DNA of 64,000 nt, taken from assembly GCA_964468205.1 (NCBI GenBank), contig CAYXVG010000002.1:124001-188000 (forward strand), written 5' to 3'. The notes beneath the pieces are model-generated. The model saw nothing but the letters and a program-made list of their open reading frames with translations, had not been told where the DNA came from and did not search any database. Shown here in pieces: positions 46,408 to 54,925 of this stretch (the first letter of the stretch is position 1; each line of letters begins with the position of its first letter). This DNA is from CAWELS01 sp964468205. Its GTDB lineage: Bacteria; Acidobacteriota; Terriglobia; Bryobacterales; Bryobacteraceae. A program made the translations under genes and the position numbers.

Positions 46408-46721
46408 GTTTCCTTCAGAGCGTCAAGCCAAGGGCCGGGTCCGGTAAAACGCCTTTCTTTGGGAAGCGAATCCAGGAGCGCGGTGAGCGGTGCGCGGGGA
46501 TCGACGGAGAAGAGCAGATGCTCGGTCCGGCGGCGCGGATCGCGTAACACTTCGTAGGCATCCCGGATACGCTCAAATTCGCGAGGCGACCGGTCCGGCG
46601 GATTTTCCTTGACCTTGCGCACGTAAGCGGCGCGGATATCCTCCGCGGTCGCGTCGAGCGGCACTTCCAGAATCGCTCTCGGATCATCGCCGCTGTTCAA
46701 GGTTCCTTGCTCGTGAGTCAT
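46404..46721 (-). CDS. Degenerate J-domain protein
   Basis: A 105-residue protein. Residues about 13-70 follow the J-domain pattern: ILEVPLDATAEDIRAAYVRKVKE, loop, EFERIRDAYEVLRDPRRR. The invariant HPD tripeptide is replaced by PPD (ENPPDRSP). HPD is what stimulates Hsp70 ATPase in classical J proteins, so this one may dock without full stimulation, or may use a divergent mode with the operon's Hsp70. No zinc or glycine-rich region follows. Ten bases after the helical-repeat gene and overlapping the GrpE-like start by 4. Confidence 0.82.
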   Translation of the reverse strand: MTHEQGTLNSGDDPRAILEVPLDATAEDIRAAYVRKVKENPPDRSPREFERIRDAYEVLRDPRRRTEHLLFSVDPRAPLTALLDSLPKERRFTGPGPWLDALKET

Positions 46722-46731
46722 TGCAGATATA

Positions 46732-49344
46732 TCAAAATAGGCTTCCTTGCTCCGCCGGGGGCTTCGAGGCCGCCTTGCGTTTCCTTCTCTTGGGTGCGGG
46801 CCGCCGCGACCTTTTGGTGAGTTCGTCGATCAGGTCAAGAAACGCCTCAAACGGAATGTCGGGATCGTCCTCGAAATCTTCTTTTTCGTCGTCCTCCCAA
46901 AAATCGAATGGGCCGTGCTGAGGCGGATGGAATTCATAGGAACGGGCTTCTCGTTCCCGCTTGATAATCCGGTTCATCTCCCGGGCGCTTGCGGAGACTC
47001 TGGAATGGTCGCGGTCTCCGCCCATATAGGGAAAACCGTAGCCGGTCTCGTCCTGCCGCCGAAAATCGCCTATACGAGAGATGAGGCCGGCGTCTCCCTG
47101 GCGGCGCGCTAACTCGGCGGCCACGGCCAGGCACTCGCCGCGGCGTTCGTACTGCCAAGAAGGCAGCGATTGCGCTCGCAGTAGCAGGAACCGCGCCTCG
47201 GTGGGGCCGCCGCGCGCCAGACCCTCCCCTGCAGCCACGAAGGCGAGTTCCTTAGCTCCGTCCCGCAGGGCGGATTCCGCCAGCACCCGAAGCTGAGCGG
47301 GTTCAAGATTGCCGTCACCGTCGAGAATCTCCTCGGCTATGCCGTCCCACCAAGCCGGAGGAACCTCCATTGGGATGCCAACTTCCTCGCCAATGGCACA
47401 GACGGTGGCCGCGAGGATCCCGGAGGTCTCCCCCGGCGCGAAGGGCGTAGTATCGGGCAGGCGCAATTCTTCAATCGGCAGCCCGCAGTGGCAGGCCACC
47501 TTGCTCAGCAACAGCACGGCCGCCGCCTCGCTGCCCAGCAACCGCGCGGCCTTTGCGCGCTGTTCCGCGGCGACTGAATCGTCGTCCCTCAGGCTGCAAC
47601 AGACCCAAGTTAGAGCGGCGATAAAGGCGGACCGGCGGCTCTCACGGGCTTGCCGCAACGAGCTGAGGACGTTCAGCTCAGGTTCGGCCAAATGCGGCTT
47701 GCGGCGCCGGAGGTGCAGGACGATCCGGTTAATCAGCAGACGCAGCCGTGCCCGGCCAACTTCAGGATTGACCCCATCCAAAGTCTCCGCCTGTTCGAGG
47801 TACGTGAGGGCTTTCTTCAAGGCTCCCCGTTCTTCCGCTAACTCCACAAGGTGAAGCAGCGGCCGCGGATCGCCCGGCAGCGCGCGGCTCCACGCCTCGG
47901 CCACCTCGGCCGGCCCCTTCCATCCGCGTTCCGTCTTCTTCCTCCACGCCAGCCAGCGGCCAAAGGTGCGCGGGTCCGGATCACACTCAGAAGCAAGCTG
48001 ATAAAGACGGTCGGGATGGAGATAGGACCGTTCACTCCCGTCAACCCTGGATAGCGCGCTAGTGACGGATTCCGGCTGATCGGCATAAACGTCTTCCAAT
48101 CCATCTAGCCCCCTGAAGCCGGACCGCCGTAATTCATGCAGTAGTCCGGGCGGCTCGTGTTCGAGCAGGGCCGCCATCCGCAGGTACAGAGTTGCCACCT
48201 CCGCGCCCCTATCCGGAAACCATCCCTCATGGATCGCATGAATGCGGAATTGTTCCCACAGGCTGCAAGCGATAACATTCGTGACCTCCCGATCCTCTTC
48301 CATGGCGCGCGCCACCAGCATCCAATAGTAGGCGTTCTTCAATGGCGCCTCCCCGAGTGCCCCCAGAGACCGGTCCGGATCAAATTCGAGGGCCACAAGC
48401 CGCTCCGAAATGTGCTGCCTGAGACGTACCACAAGATCCGGCGCATTCTTTTCGCACGTCTGGACCGCGCTTCGTGTGGCTTGGAGCATCCTGCCCCTTT
48501 GGCGGCCCTTGAACGCCGCGTCGAGGACTTCGAGCGACTCCTCCAGCGCCTGCATCCCCCCGCCTACCTCTGTCGCCAATCGCACGGCTCCGGGCTTTGG
48601 GTCTTGCTCGCGCGGCCCGCCCATCATCGAACGGATTACAGGCGCCAGACGCCCGGGAGCGGACGACCGGTCGAGCCCCCGAAGCTGCCCTTCACAGGCC
48701 TCGTCGTCGTGGCGGTAGAATGCGGCGATCGCGCGGACCAGCAGCTTCCAAGGGGCAAGGGGTCCGCGGCGGGATATCTCCGGCAGCAGGATCTCGTCGT
48801 CCGAGACCGGGCCGCTGGTGACGGCGCGCAGCGCCTCGTCCAGCGCGGCCGCCCCAGTGCGCAAAGGATGCCCGGGCTTCAGGGCAGAGCACTGGGCCAA
48901 CGAGGCGGGGTCGGTCAGGCGCCGCTGGAGCGTAGCTTCAATCTCCTCACGGCGCTCGCGGGGCAGCGTTGCATCGTCGAGGGGACGCACCAACTCGTCG
49001 AGGGGCTGCTGCGGGCCGGGGTCCTGGACACCGAGGGCCGCCAGCTTCCGCCGGCTGCCGGGGTGACGCTCCCGAACCATGGCGCGGAGCGCAGCCGCCT
49101 CCACTTCCATCCGCTGCGCTTCCAGAGCTCGAATCCGGGCGATATAGGCATCCACCAGAACCGCCTCCGACTCGGCGGTTCTGAGCTTCTTATGGTATTG
49201 CTTCGCCACCTCGACAGCGGTTTTCGAGTGCCCCTCACCGATCAACCGCTGCACTTCACGCGCGCACTGATCCGATGTCGCACCAGCGGCTTCCGGGGGA
49301 GAAGTGGCGGTCACTCGTTTCTTTCGCGAGCGTTTCTTCGACAG
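46732..49344 (-). CDS. Large helical-repeat protein heading the Hsp70 operon
   Basis: The open frame reaches back to 49602, but the only good ribosome-binding site (AAGGAG) lies near 49357, six bases before CTG 49344; start at CTG 49344 gives 870 residues beginning LSKKRSRKKR. GTG 49377 and GTG 49314 are alternatives, so the start is uncertain. The protein is almost wholly helical, Leu/Ala/Arg/Glu-rich, with TPR-like pairs in the middle (DPRPLLHLVELAEERGALKKALTYLEQAETLD) and a basic N-terminus. The end is acidic then basic (EDDPDIPFEAFLDLIDELTKRSRR, ending EQGSLF). No signal peptide or TM. Probably a cytosolic scaffold or substrate adaptor for the Hsp70 set. No family recognised. Confidence 0.75.
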   Translation of the reverse strand: MSKKRSRKKRVTATSPPEAAGATSDQCAREVQRLIGEGHSKTAVEVAKQYHKKLRTAESEAVLVDAYIARIRALEAQRMEVEAAALRAMVRERHPGSRRKLAALGVQDPGPQQPLDELVRPLDDATLPRERREEIEATLQRRLTDPASLAQCSALKPGHPLRTGAAALDEALRAVTSGPVSDDEILLPEISRRGPLAPWKLLVRAIAAFYRHDDEACEGQLRGLDRSSAPGRLAPVIRSMMGGPREQDPKPGAVRLATEVGGGMQALEESLEVLDAAFKGRQRGRMLQATRSAVQTCEKNAPDLVVRLRQHISERLVALEFDPDRSLGALGEAPLKNAYYWMLVARAMEEDREVTNVIACSLWEQFRIHAIHEGWFPDRGAEVATLYLRMAALLEHEPPGLLHELRRSGFRGLDGLEDVYADQPESVTSALSRVDGSERSYLHPDRLYQLASECDPDPRTFGRWLAWRKKTERGWKGPAEVAEAWSRALPGDPRPLLHLVELAEERGALKKALTYLEQAETLDGVNPEVGRARLRLLINRIVLHLRRRKPHLAEPELNVLSSLRQARESRRSAFIAALTWVCCSLRDDDSVAAEQRAKAARLLGSEAAAVLLLSKVACHCGLPIEELRLPDTTPFAPGETSGILAATVCAIGEEVGIPMEVPPAWWDGIAEEILDGDGNLEPAQLRVLAESALRDGAKELAFVAAGEGLARGGPTEARFLLLRAQSLPSWQYERRGECLAVAAELARRQGDAGLISRIGDFRRQDETGYGFPYMGGDRDHSRVSASAREMNRIIKREREARSYEFHPPQHGPFDFWEDDEKEDFEDDPDIPFEAFLDLIDELTKRSRRPAPKRRKRKAASKPPAEQGSLF

Positions 49345-49417
49345 CTTCAGCTCCTTTGGGGGGAGGCTTTCCACTAGTCTGCCACAGTCGGCCTGAGTTT
49401 GTCTTAAACAGAAGAAG

Positions 49418-49459
49418 CCCGCCCCGGCGCTAGTTGAAAGGAGCTTGCGCCGGGGCGGG
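49418..49459 (-). terminator. Strong intrinsic terminator ahead of the Hsp70 operon
   Basis: Perfect 13-bp inverted repeat CCCGCCCCGGCGC (49418-49430) / GCGCCGGGGCGGG (49447-49459) with a 16-base loop. On the minus strand it is followed by CTTCTTCTGTTT. It lies 37 bases after the stop of the duplicated-domain gene and isolates the Hsp70 operon as its own transcription unit. Confidence 0.8.
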
Positions 49460-49495
49460 ATTGACGCGAGAAGAGAAGCCGGTAGGGTGGGAGGT

Positions 49496-50275
49496 CTAGC
49501 GCTTCTGATCCTCGCAATACTGTTCGACAATCTCGCGCAATTTGCGCGGGATGGCGTCGTAATCGTGAATCCAATCGCGGAGGGGTTCCCGCATGGGAAC
49601 ATCGTCCGGAAGGCCGGCTTCGCGCAGGAGATAGTCTGTCGGGATGCCGGTCTTCAGGATGGTTTCGTTGATTGTAGAGTTTCCCCGAACGGAGGGCGGT
49701 TCGCCTTTCTTTTCGTCTTCCGCCCTACCTCCGCCCTGGTCGCCGCCTTTGCCTTCCGGACGGATTTCGCCGGCCGCCGTCTGGCCGCGCCCGCGATCCT
49801 GACCCGGACTCCCGGCCGCGCTCCCCTCTCCGGCGCCAGCATCGGCACGGCGCGGCGCAGCCGGGGCCGGCGGAAGCCCTGACAAGGCTTCCTTCTGAAG
49901 CCAGGCATGCACAAGGTCACGCATCTGGTCCGGCTCGAACTCGATGTCGTACTCGTTTTGGATCTCCTTGATCATCATGTCCGCCGAGACATGCGCGGGA
50001 AGCCCGGCGCCGGTGTAGAGCCGTTCCACCGGAATGCCAAAGTGCTGGCTGATGGTATTGCGGCTCATCCAGCCACGAATGTTAGCAACGTCCAGTTCTC
50101 CATCCGCGTCGCGCACAACCACGTTTTCCGGTTTGGTCTGCCAGATGAAAGTCGCTTTGCTGACACCCACCATGCCAAGCAGCCCAACAATCAGCGCCAC
50201 GGCGTAGCTGACGTGCGACAGGCGCCACTTTGCGACGCCCACGATGATCACGTTTGGCCGCGGGCACTCGACCAC
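49496..50275 (-). CDS. Membrane-anchored protein with a duplicated small helical domain
   Basis: Up to 259 residues from GTG 50275; the true start may be a GTG nearer the single TM helix (about residues 22-45, SYAVALIVGLLGMVGVSK). Two similar units follow: NIRGWMSRNTISQHFGIPVERLYTGAGLPAHVSADMM at about 64 (quoted only as pattern IRG.M....IS..FGIP...L....GLP..V) and NETILKTGIPTDYLLREAGLPDDVP at about 205. A 70-residue Gly/Ala/Arg/Glu linker joins them. Similar repeats occur at the ends of NapH-like and other membrane iron-sulfur proteins in some bacteria, from memory. Function unknown. Followed by a strong terminator. Confidence 0.7.
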   Translation of the reverse strand: MVECPRPNVIIVGVAKWRLSHVSYAVALIVGLLGMVGVSKATFIWQTKPENVVVRDADGELDVANIRGWMSRNTISQHFGIPVERLYTGAGLPAHVSADMMIKEIQNEYDIEFEPDQMRDLVHAWLQKEALSGLPPAPAAPRRADAGAGEGSAAGSPGQDRGRGQTAAGEIRPEGKGGDQGGGRAEDEKKGEPPSVRGNSTINETILKTGIPTDYLLREAGLPDDVPMREPLRDWIHDYDAIPRKLREIVEQYCEDQKR

Positions 50276-50357
50276 GTAGTCAAGGATGCAAGTCCAGCGT
50301 TGTCACCACCCCGAAAACGCAGAGGATGCGCGGCATCCGCCGTGGCGATCCGTTCGC

Positions 50358-51776
50358 CTAGTCGAGATCGAAGCGGTCGCCCCGGTTCGGGATAACGACG
50401 TCGATGCCGTACATCTCGCGGATCATCGTGGCCAGCCCCTCGGCCTGATCGAGTTCGCCATGCACCAGGAAAATGCGCTTTAGGCCAGAGGCCATCGGCT
50501 TGATCCAGCGCAGCAACTCGTTCTGATCGGCGTGGCCGCTCAGTTCGTTAAGCGTCGCTATCTCGGCGCGCACGCGCACCGGGTCTCCGAAGATCGGCAC
50601 TTCCGGCTCGCGGTCCACCAAACGGCGGCCCAGCGTGTGCGCCGCCTGGTAACCGGTGATGAGCACCGTGTTACGGGGGTCGCCGATTCCGTGGCGGAGA
50701 TGGTGCAGGATGCGGCCGGCCTCGCACATGCCGGAGGCCGAGATGATCACCATCGGCCCGTGCATGTCGTTTAGAGCCTTCGACTCCGCCACATTGCGGA
50801 CGTAGCGCAGCCGTTGGAATCCGAATGGATCCATCCCGCTCCACAGGAACTCGGCCGTCTCCTCGTCATAGCACTCCGTATGACGCCGGAAGGCTTCGGT
50901 CACATTCACTGCGAGCGGGCTGTCGACGAAGATCGGCAGGTGGGGCAACGCTCCTTGCTCGATGAGTTGGTGAATCATCAACACTAGTTGCTGGGTGCGG
51001 CCGACGGCGAACGCGGGCACGATCACCCGGCCTCCGCGCTCCGCCGTGCGCCGGATCACTCGTGCCAGCTTGCCGGCGACCACCTCTTCGTTCTTGTGCA
51101 GCCGGTTGCCGTACGTGGATTCGAGAATCAGATAGTCCACTGGGGGCAGCGGGCTTGGATCGCGAATAATCGGCAGATTCTTCCGGCCCACGTCGCCCGA
51201 GAAGGCGATTTTGGTGGTCCTGCCGTTGCGTTCGTAGGTGAGGACAACCGCCGCGGAACCGAGCAGGTGTCCGGCATCGTACGCTTCGTAAACGATGCGG
51301 TCTCCAAGGACAGTAGGGCTGCGGTAGGCGGCGCTCTCAAACAGCGGCAGCGTTCGCTCGACATCCGCCATCGTATAGAGCGGTTGCACTTCCTCCCCGA
51401 TATCCAGGGCGGGATCGAGTGTGCGCCGGCGCCGGCGAAGCTTGTTGACGAACTCAGCGTCTTTCTCCTGGATAAACCCGGAATCCGCGAGCATGGAGCG
51501 GCAGAGATCCACCGTGGCGAGAGTCGCGTGTATCGGCCCGGCAAATCCGCTCTTCACCAGCGAAGGCAGGTTGCCACTGTGATCGATGTGGGCGTGGGAA
51601 AGGATGACGGCATCAAGGCCGTCTCCCGGGAAGGGGAGTTTCGAGTTCAGCTTGCGGGCGGCGCTCCGCCGGCCCTGGTAAAGCCCGCAATCGAGAGCGA
51701 GACGCATGCCGTCGGCCTGTACTTCGTGAAGAGATCCGGTGACCGTCCGGGCGGCGCCCCAAAAGGTGACGTGCAT
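50358..51776 (-). CDS. Beta-CASP metallo-beta-lactamase-fold RNA-processing nuclease
   Basis: A 472-residue protein. The metallo-beta-lactamase part has the zinc motif HAHIDHSG (His61, His63, Asp65, His66), DAGHLLGSA and SGDVG. The beta-CASP insertion spans about 180-390, and the C-terminal RMMBL motif has ELSGHADQNELLRWI with FLVHGE. This arrangement is that of CPSF73-like/YsmA-type exonucleases acting on RNA. Starts at ATG 51776; divergent from the Omp85-like gene. No signal peptide, so cytosolic. Confidence 0.92.
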   Translation of the reverse strand: MHVTFWGAARTVTGSLHEVQADGMRLALDCGLYQGRRSAARKLNSKLPFPGDGLDAVILSHAHIDHSGNLPSLVKSGFAGPIHATLATVDLCRSMLADSGFIQEKDAEFVNKLRRRRRTLDPALDIGEEVQPLYTMADVERTLPLFESAAYRSPTVLGDRIVYEAYDAGHLLGSAAVVLTYERNGRTTKIAFSGDVGRKNLPIIRDPSPLPPVDYLILESTYGNRLHKNEEVVAGKLARVIRRTAERGGRVIVPAFAVGRTQQLVLMIHQLIEQGALPHLPIFVDSPLAVNVTEAFRRHTECYDEETAEFLWSGMDPFGFQRLRYVRNVAESKALNDMHGPMVIISASGMCEAGRILHHLRHGIGDPRNTVLITGYQAAHTLGRRLVDREPEVPIFGDPVRVRAEIATLNELSGHADQNELLRWIKPMASGLKRIFLVHGELDQAEGLATMIREMYGIDVVIPNRGDRFDLD

Positions 51777-51922
51777 GTGGCAAGGATACCTGATTCCCTG
51801 TATCCAAAGCTGTTACAAGCAGTTTGTAGTAGTCACGTGCGCTAGTCTAGTAGTACGTAGGCAAGAGGCAGTGCGGCGCCCGAAAGGCATATCCATGGGG
51901 GAAAAACGCATTCTTTAACATA

Positions 51923-53236
51923 ATGATCACGTTAATAAGGATATTCGTGTATGGTGCGGTACTCGGACTTTGCGGGATGGGTTTCCCGACGGCCGTGTTC
52001 GCCCAAGCAGATTCGAGGACAGAACTAATCGAGGCGAAGCGTGACGAGAAGGCGAAAGACTTGAAACCGGAAACGGTATCGAAGACGGAGAAGGGCCTTC
52101 GCAAGATCGAGGAGGATCGGATCATAGAGCGCTTCACTTCCGGAGTGCACGGTTTCCGTGCTGTCATGGGCGGCGCAGCCACGGGGCAGGGGTTCGCGAT
52201 AGGACCCGCGTGGGTGCGCCGCGATCTCTTTGGCGGCCGAGCCACATTCCTGGCCAACTACCAGATCACGACCAGCACTTCGACCCGGGGTGAGGTCCGT
52301 TTTGTTTATCCCAGTCCGAAAGGCGCTAGCTTTGCATCCATTCCGGCCGCCGGCAGGACAAACCGCTGGCACTTCGAAGTGGGTGGAGAACGGCACAACT
52401 ATAACCGAGTCGACTACTTCGGACCGGGACCGGATTCCGAAGAAACGGGCCGGACGAACTACCGCTACGAGGATTTCTCGGTGGACGCACAGACGCGTTA
52501 CAGTATCAACCCGTATCTCTACGTCGCACCTTCCGCGGGAGCAATCTTCATAAACATCGGCCCGGGCCAGAACGCCGGAGTCGCCTCCACGGAAACGACA
52601 TTTTCCCCCGAAGCAGCGCCAGGTATCCTGCGCCAGACTGATTTTTTTCGCGGCGGGGCGGTTGTCGCATTGGACTGGAGGGACAACCCGGCCGCGGCGC
52701 GAGCTGGAGGGCTCTACCTAGCGGAGTATGACTATTACCGCGACCTGGATTTGAAGCTTCATGACTTCCATTCCTTGAGACTCGGCGCTATCCAGCACAT
52801 ACCGTTCTACAACAAGCGCCGCCGCATCGCCCTCCGCGCCGTGAGCCTGCTGACCTGGACTCGGCCGGGACAGACCGTCCCATTCTACATGCAGTCCGTC
52901 GTCGGGGGATCGGAAGATCTGCGAGGCTACCAATCCTACCGATTCTATGGCAATAACTCGATAACGGCGACGGCCGAATACCGTTGGGAAGTATTCGCGG
53001 GACTTGACGCCGCAATCTTCGGCGACATCGGCCAGGTGGCCATGGAGAAAGGGGACTTCGATCTTAGCGAATTCGAGAGCGACGTGGGATTCGGCCTGCG
53101 CTTCAACGTGCGGAGCGCGACATTCATCAGGATGGACTTCGGCTTCAGCCACGAGGGCTGGCAGGTGTGGTTCAAATTCAATCCGGTATTCTCGAGCAAG
53201 CCGCTTGGGCGATCAGGGCCGAATCACATCTTCTAG
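51923..53236 (+). CDS. Omp85-superfamily outer-membrane barrel without POTRA domains
   Basis: A 437-residue protein with a signal peptide (about 1-28) and a charged segment (about 30-65). A 16-strand-type barrel occupies the rest. It carries the Omp85 hallmark GGSEDLRGYQSYRFYGNN (compare VRGF/Y), and the final strands resemble the D15 surface-antigen domain. No POTRA repeats, so it is not BamA/TamA itself but closer to the short barrels that follow patatin-like or other secreted enzymes. It heads an operon with a secreted kinase-like and a phosphatase gene (15-bp and 9-bp gaps) and may export or anchor one of them. Confidence 0.82.
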   Translation: MITLIRIFVYGAVLGLCGMGFPTAVFAQADSRTELIEAKRDEKAKDLKPETVSKTEKGLRKIEEDRIIERFTSGVHGFRAVMGGAATGQGFAIGPAWVRRDLFGGRATFLANYQITTSTSTRGEVRFVYPSPKGASFASIPAAGRTNRWHFEVGGERHNYNRVDYFGPGPDSEETGRTNYRYEDFSVDAQTRYSINPYLYVAPSAGAIFINIGPGQNAGVASTETTFSPEAAPGILRQTDFFRGGAVVALDWRDNPAAARAGGLYLAEYDYYRDLDLKLHDFHSLRLGAIQHIPFYNKRRRIALRAVSLLTWTRPGQTVPFYMQSVVGGSEDLRGYQSYRFYGNNSITATAEYRWEVFAGLDAAIFGDIGQVAMEKGDFDLSEFESDVGFGLRFNVRSATFIRMDFGFSHEGWQVWFKFNPVFSSKPLGRSGPNHIF

Positions 53237-53251
53237 GGAGAGGAGAACACC

Positions 53252-54916
53252 ATGCAAAGCAGAACTATAAGAACCGCCGCCGTTCAGATGCTGGCGCTGG
53301 CCCTCCTTGCCCCGGCACTGAGTAACGCCAAGAAGTTCTATGACGACGACCCGCTCCTTCGCGAACCCCAGCCGCGCCACGTTGAGGATGCCCGGCACAG
53401 AAAGCTGAGCAACTACTACGACTTCGTCCGGAACATGTTCATAAATCCAGGCGAGTGGCAGGAGTTGGCCGGCCGATTGATTCCGGCCCGCAATGTCAAT
53501 ACTCTCGATGAACCGATGGCCGGGGCCTGGTGGGAGCCACGCCACTATTACAAACGGATGACGATTGACGAACTGAAGGCCGGAGCCGGAGCCGCTCACC
53601 CGCCGGCTCAAGGCCCTTGGACGGTGATCGCAGCCAAGGCCGAGGGCGTTACGCCGGGCTTCACCATCCGTGACTCCGCCGGCGAAGTGTTCATTCTCAA
53701 GTTCGATCCGTTCGTCTACCCCGAATTGAGCACCGGCGCCGACATGGTCTCCTCCCGCATTTTTCACGCCGCCGGCTATCACGTCCCGGAATATTACATC
53801 GTCCATTTCGAGTCTGAACGGCTCCAACTCGCTGATGATGTCCAGTTTCGCGACGATCAGGGGAAGGTGCGGACTATGAAGCGGAAAGATGTGACCGAGT
53901 TGCTCCTCGACGCTCCCCAAGACGCCCGCGGAAGGTGGCGCGGCCTCACCAGCCGCCTGCTTCCGGGCAAGCCGCTCGGCCCCTTTCGCTTTGATGGTGT
54001 TCGCAGCGACGATCCGAACGACACGGTTCCACATGAACATAACCGGGTGCTCCGGGGGTACCGCGCTCTTTGCGCATTTCTGAATCATGACGACAGTCGC
54101 GCGCTGAACACCCTCGATATGCTGCAAACCCGGCCAGACGGATTGCAGCATGTTAAGCACTACCTGATCGACTTCGGCTCCACGCTTGGCAGCGGCACCT
54201 ACCGGCCGAATTCATCACGCAACGGCGCGGAGTACTTGTGGGAAGCCGGCCCCGCCGCGAAACAATTCTTCTCGCTCGGAATATGGCTCCCGGATTGGGC
54301 TCGCAAGGATTTCAAGCCAGGCAGCCGGTACCGGGGCGTCGGTCACTGGGAATCGGAAGTCTTCGATCCTGAAGGCTGGAAACCGGAATACCCCAATCCA
54401 GCCTTCCGGAACGCTAATCCCGACGACCTGTTCTGGGGCGCCAAACAGGTGATGGCGTTCACGGATGAAGAACTGCGGGCGATTGTGGCGGTCGGCGAGT
54501 ATTCGGACCCGAAAGCCGCGGAGTATATCCACAAACACCTCGTCATCCGGCGGGACAAGATCGGCCGGGCCTTCTTTTCCGGAGTCCTCCCCCTGGACCG
54601 ATTCAGGATTGAGAACGGCGAATTAGTATTCGAGGATCTGGAGTTGAAGTACGGTTTCGTTCACTCGCGCGCCCACGCCATCGAGTGGGCGCGCTTCGAT
54701 AACGAAACGGAGCGAAAAACACCGATCCCGGGAGCCGCCTCGACAACACTCCCGGAAATTCCACCCAGCGGTTACGTGGCTGCTCTCATCACAGCGGAGA
54801 ATCCTGAGAAAACCGTCACCGTCTACGTCCGGAACCGCGACGGGAAGCTCGAGATCGTGGGCATTGAGCGCTCATTCCCGGAACCCGCATTCCCGCGGCA
54901 AACGGCAAAGAACTAG
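53252..54916 (+). CDS. Secreted protein with kinase-like fold signature
   Basis: A 554-residue protein; good ribosome-binding site (GAGGAGA). A signal peptide (about 1-26, ALSNA-KK) predicts export. I see kinase-like elements in order: EVFILKFDP with Lys150 in a small-lobe strand position; a following helix STGADMVSSRIFHAAG; NHDDSRALN with Asp281 and Asn286 in the D-x4-N catalytic-loop spacing; and LIDFGSTLGSG with Asp307 as the DFG-type metal ligand. The spacing D281-D307 (26 residues) suits PI3K/HipA/CotH-like or Fam20-like atypical kinases. No canonical HRD or glycine loop. Substrate and activity are unknown. No family name recognised. In operon with an Omp85-like barrel and a phosphoesterase. 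Confidence 0.72.
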   Translation: MQSRTIRTAAVQMLALALLAPALSNAKKFYDDDPLLREPQPRHVEDARHRKLSNYYDFVRNMFINPGEWQELAGRLIPARNVNTLDEPMAGAWWEPRHYYKRMTIDELKAGAGAAHPPAQGPWTVIAAKAEGVTPGFTIRDSAGEVFILKFDPFVYPELSTGADMVSSRIFHAAGYHVPEYYIVHFESERLQLADDVQFRDDQGKVRTMKRKDVTELLLDAPQDARGRWRGLTSRLLPGKPLGPFRFDGVRSDDPNDTVPHEHNRVLRGYRALCAFLNHDDSRALNTLDMLQTRPDGLQHVKHYLIDFGSTLGSGTYRPNSSRNGAEYLWEAGPAAKQFFSLGIWLPDWARKDFKPGSRYRGVGHWESEVFDPEGWKPEYPNPAFRNANPDDLFWGAKQVMAFTDEELRAIVAVGEYSDPKAAEYIHKHLVIRRDKIGRAFFSGVLPLDRFRIENGELVFEDLELKYGFVHSRAHAIEWARFDNETERKTPIPGAASTTLPEIPPSGYVAALITAENPEKTVTVYVRNRDGKLEIVGIERSFPEPAFPRQTAKN

Positions 54917-54925
54917 GCTGGGTAT

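Noticed and set aside
43525..49344. Hsp70 operon as a phage-defence island
   Set aside because: No nuclease, NTPase effector or toxin is present, and no mobile-element genes surround it.
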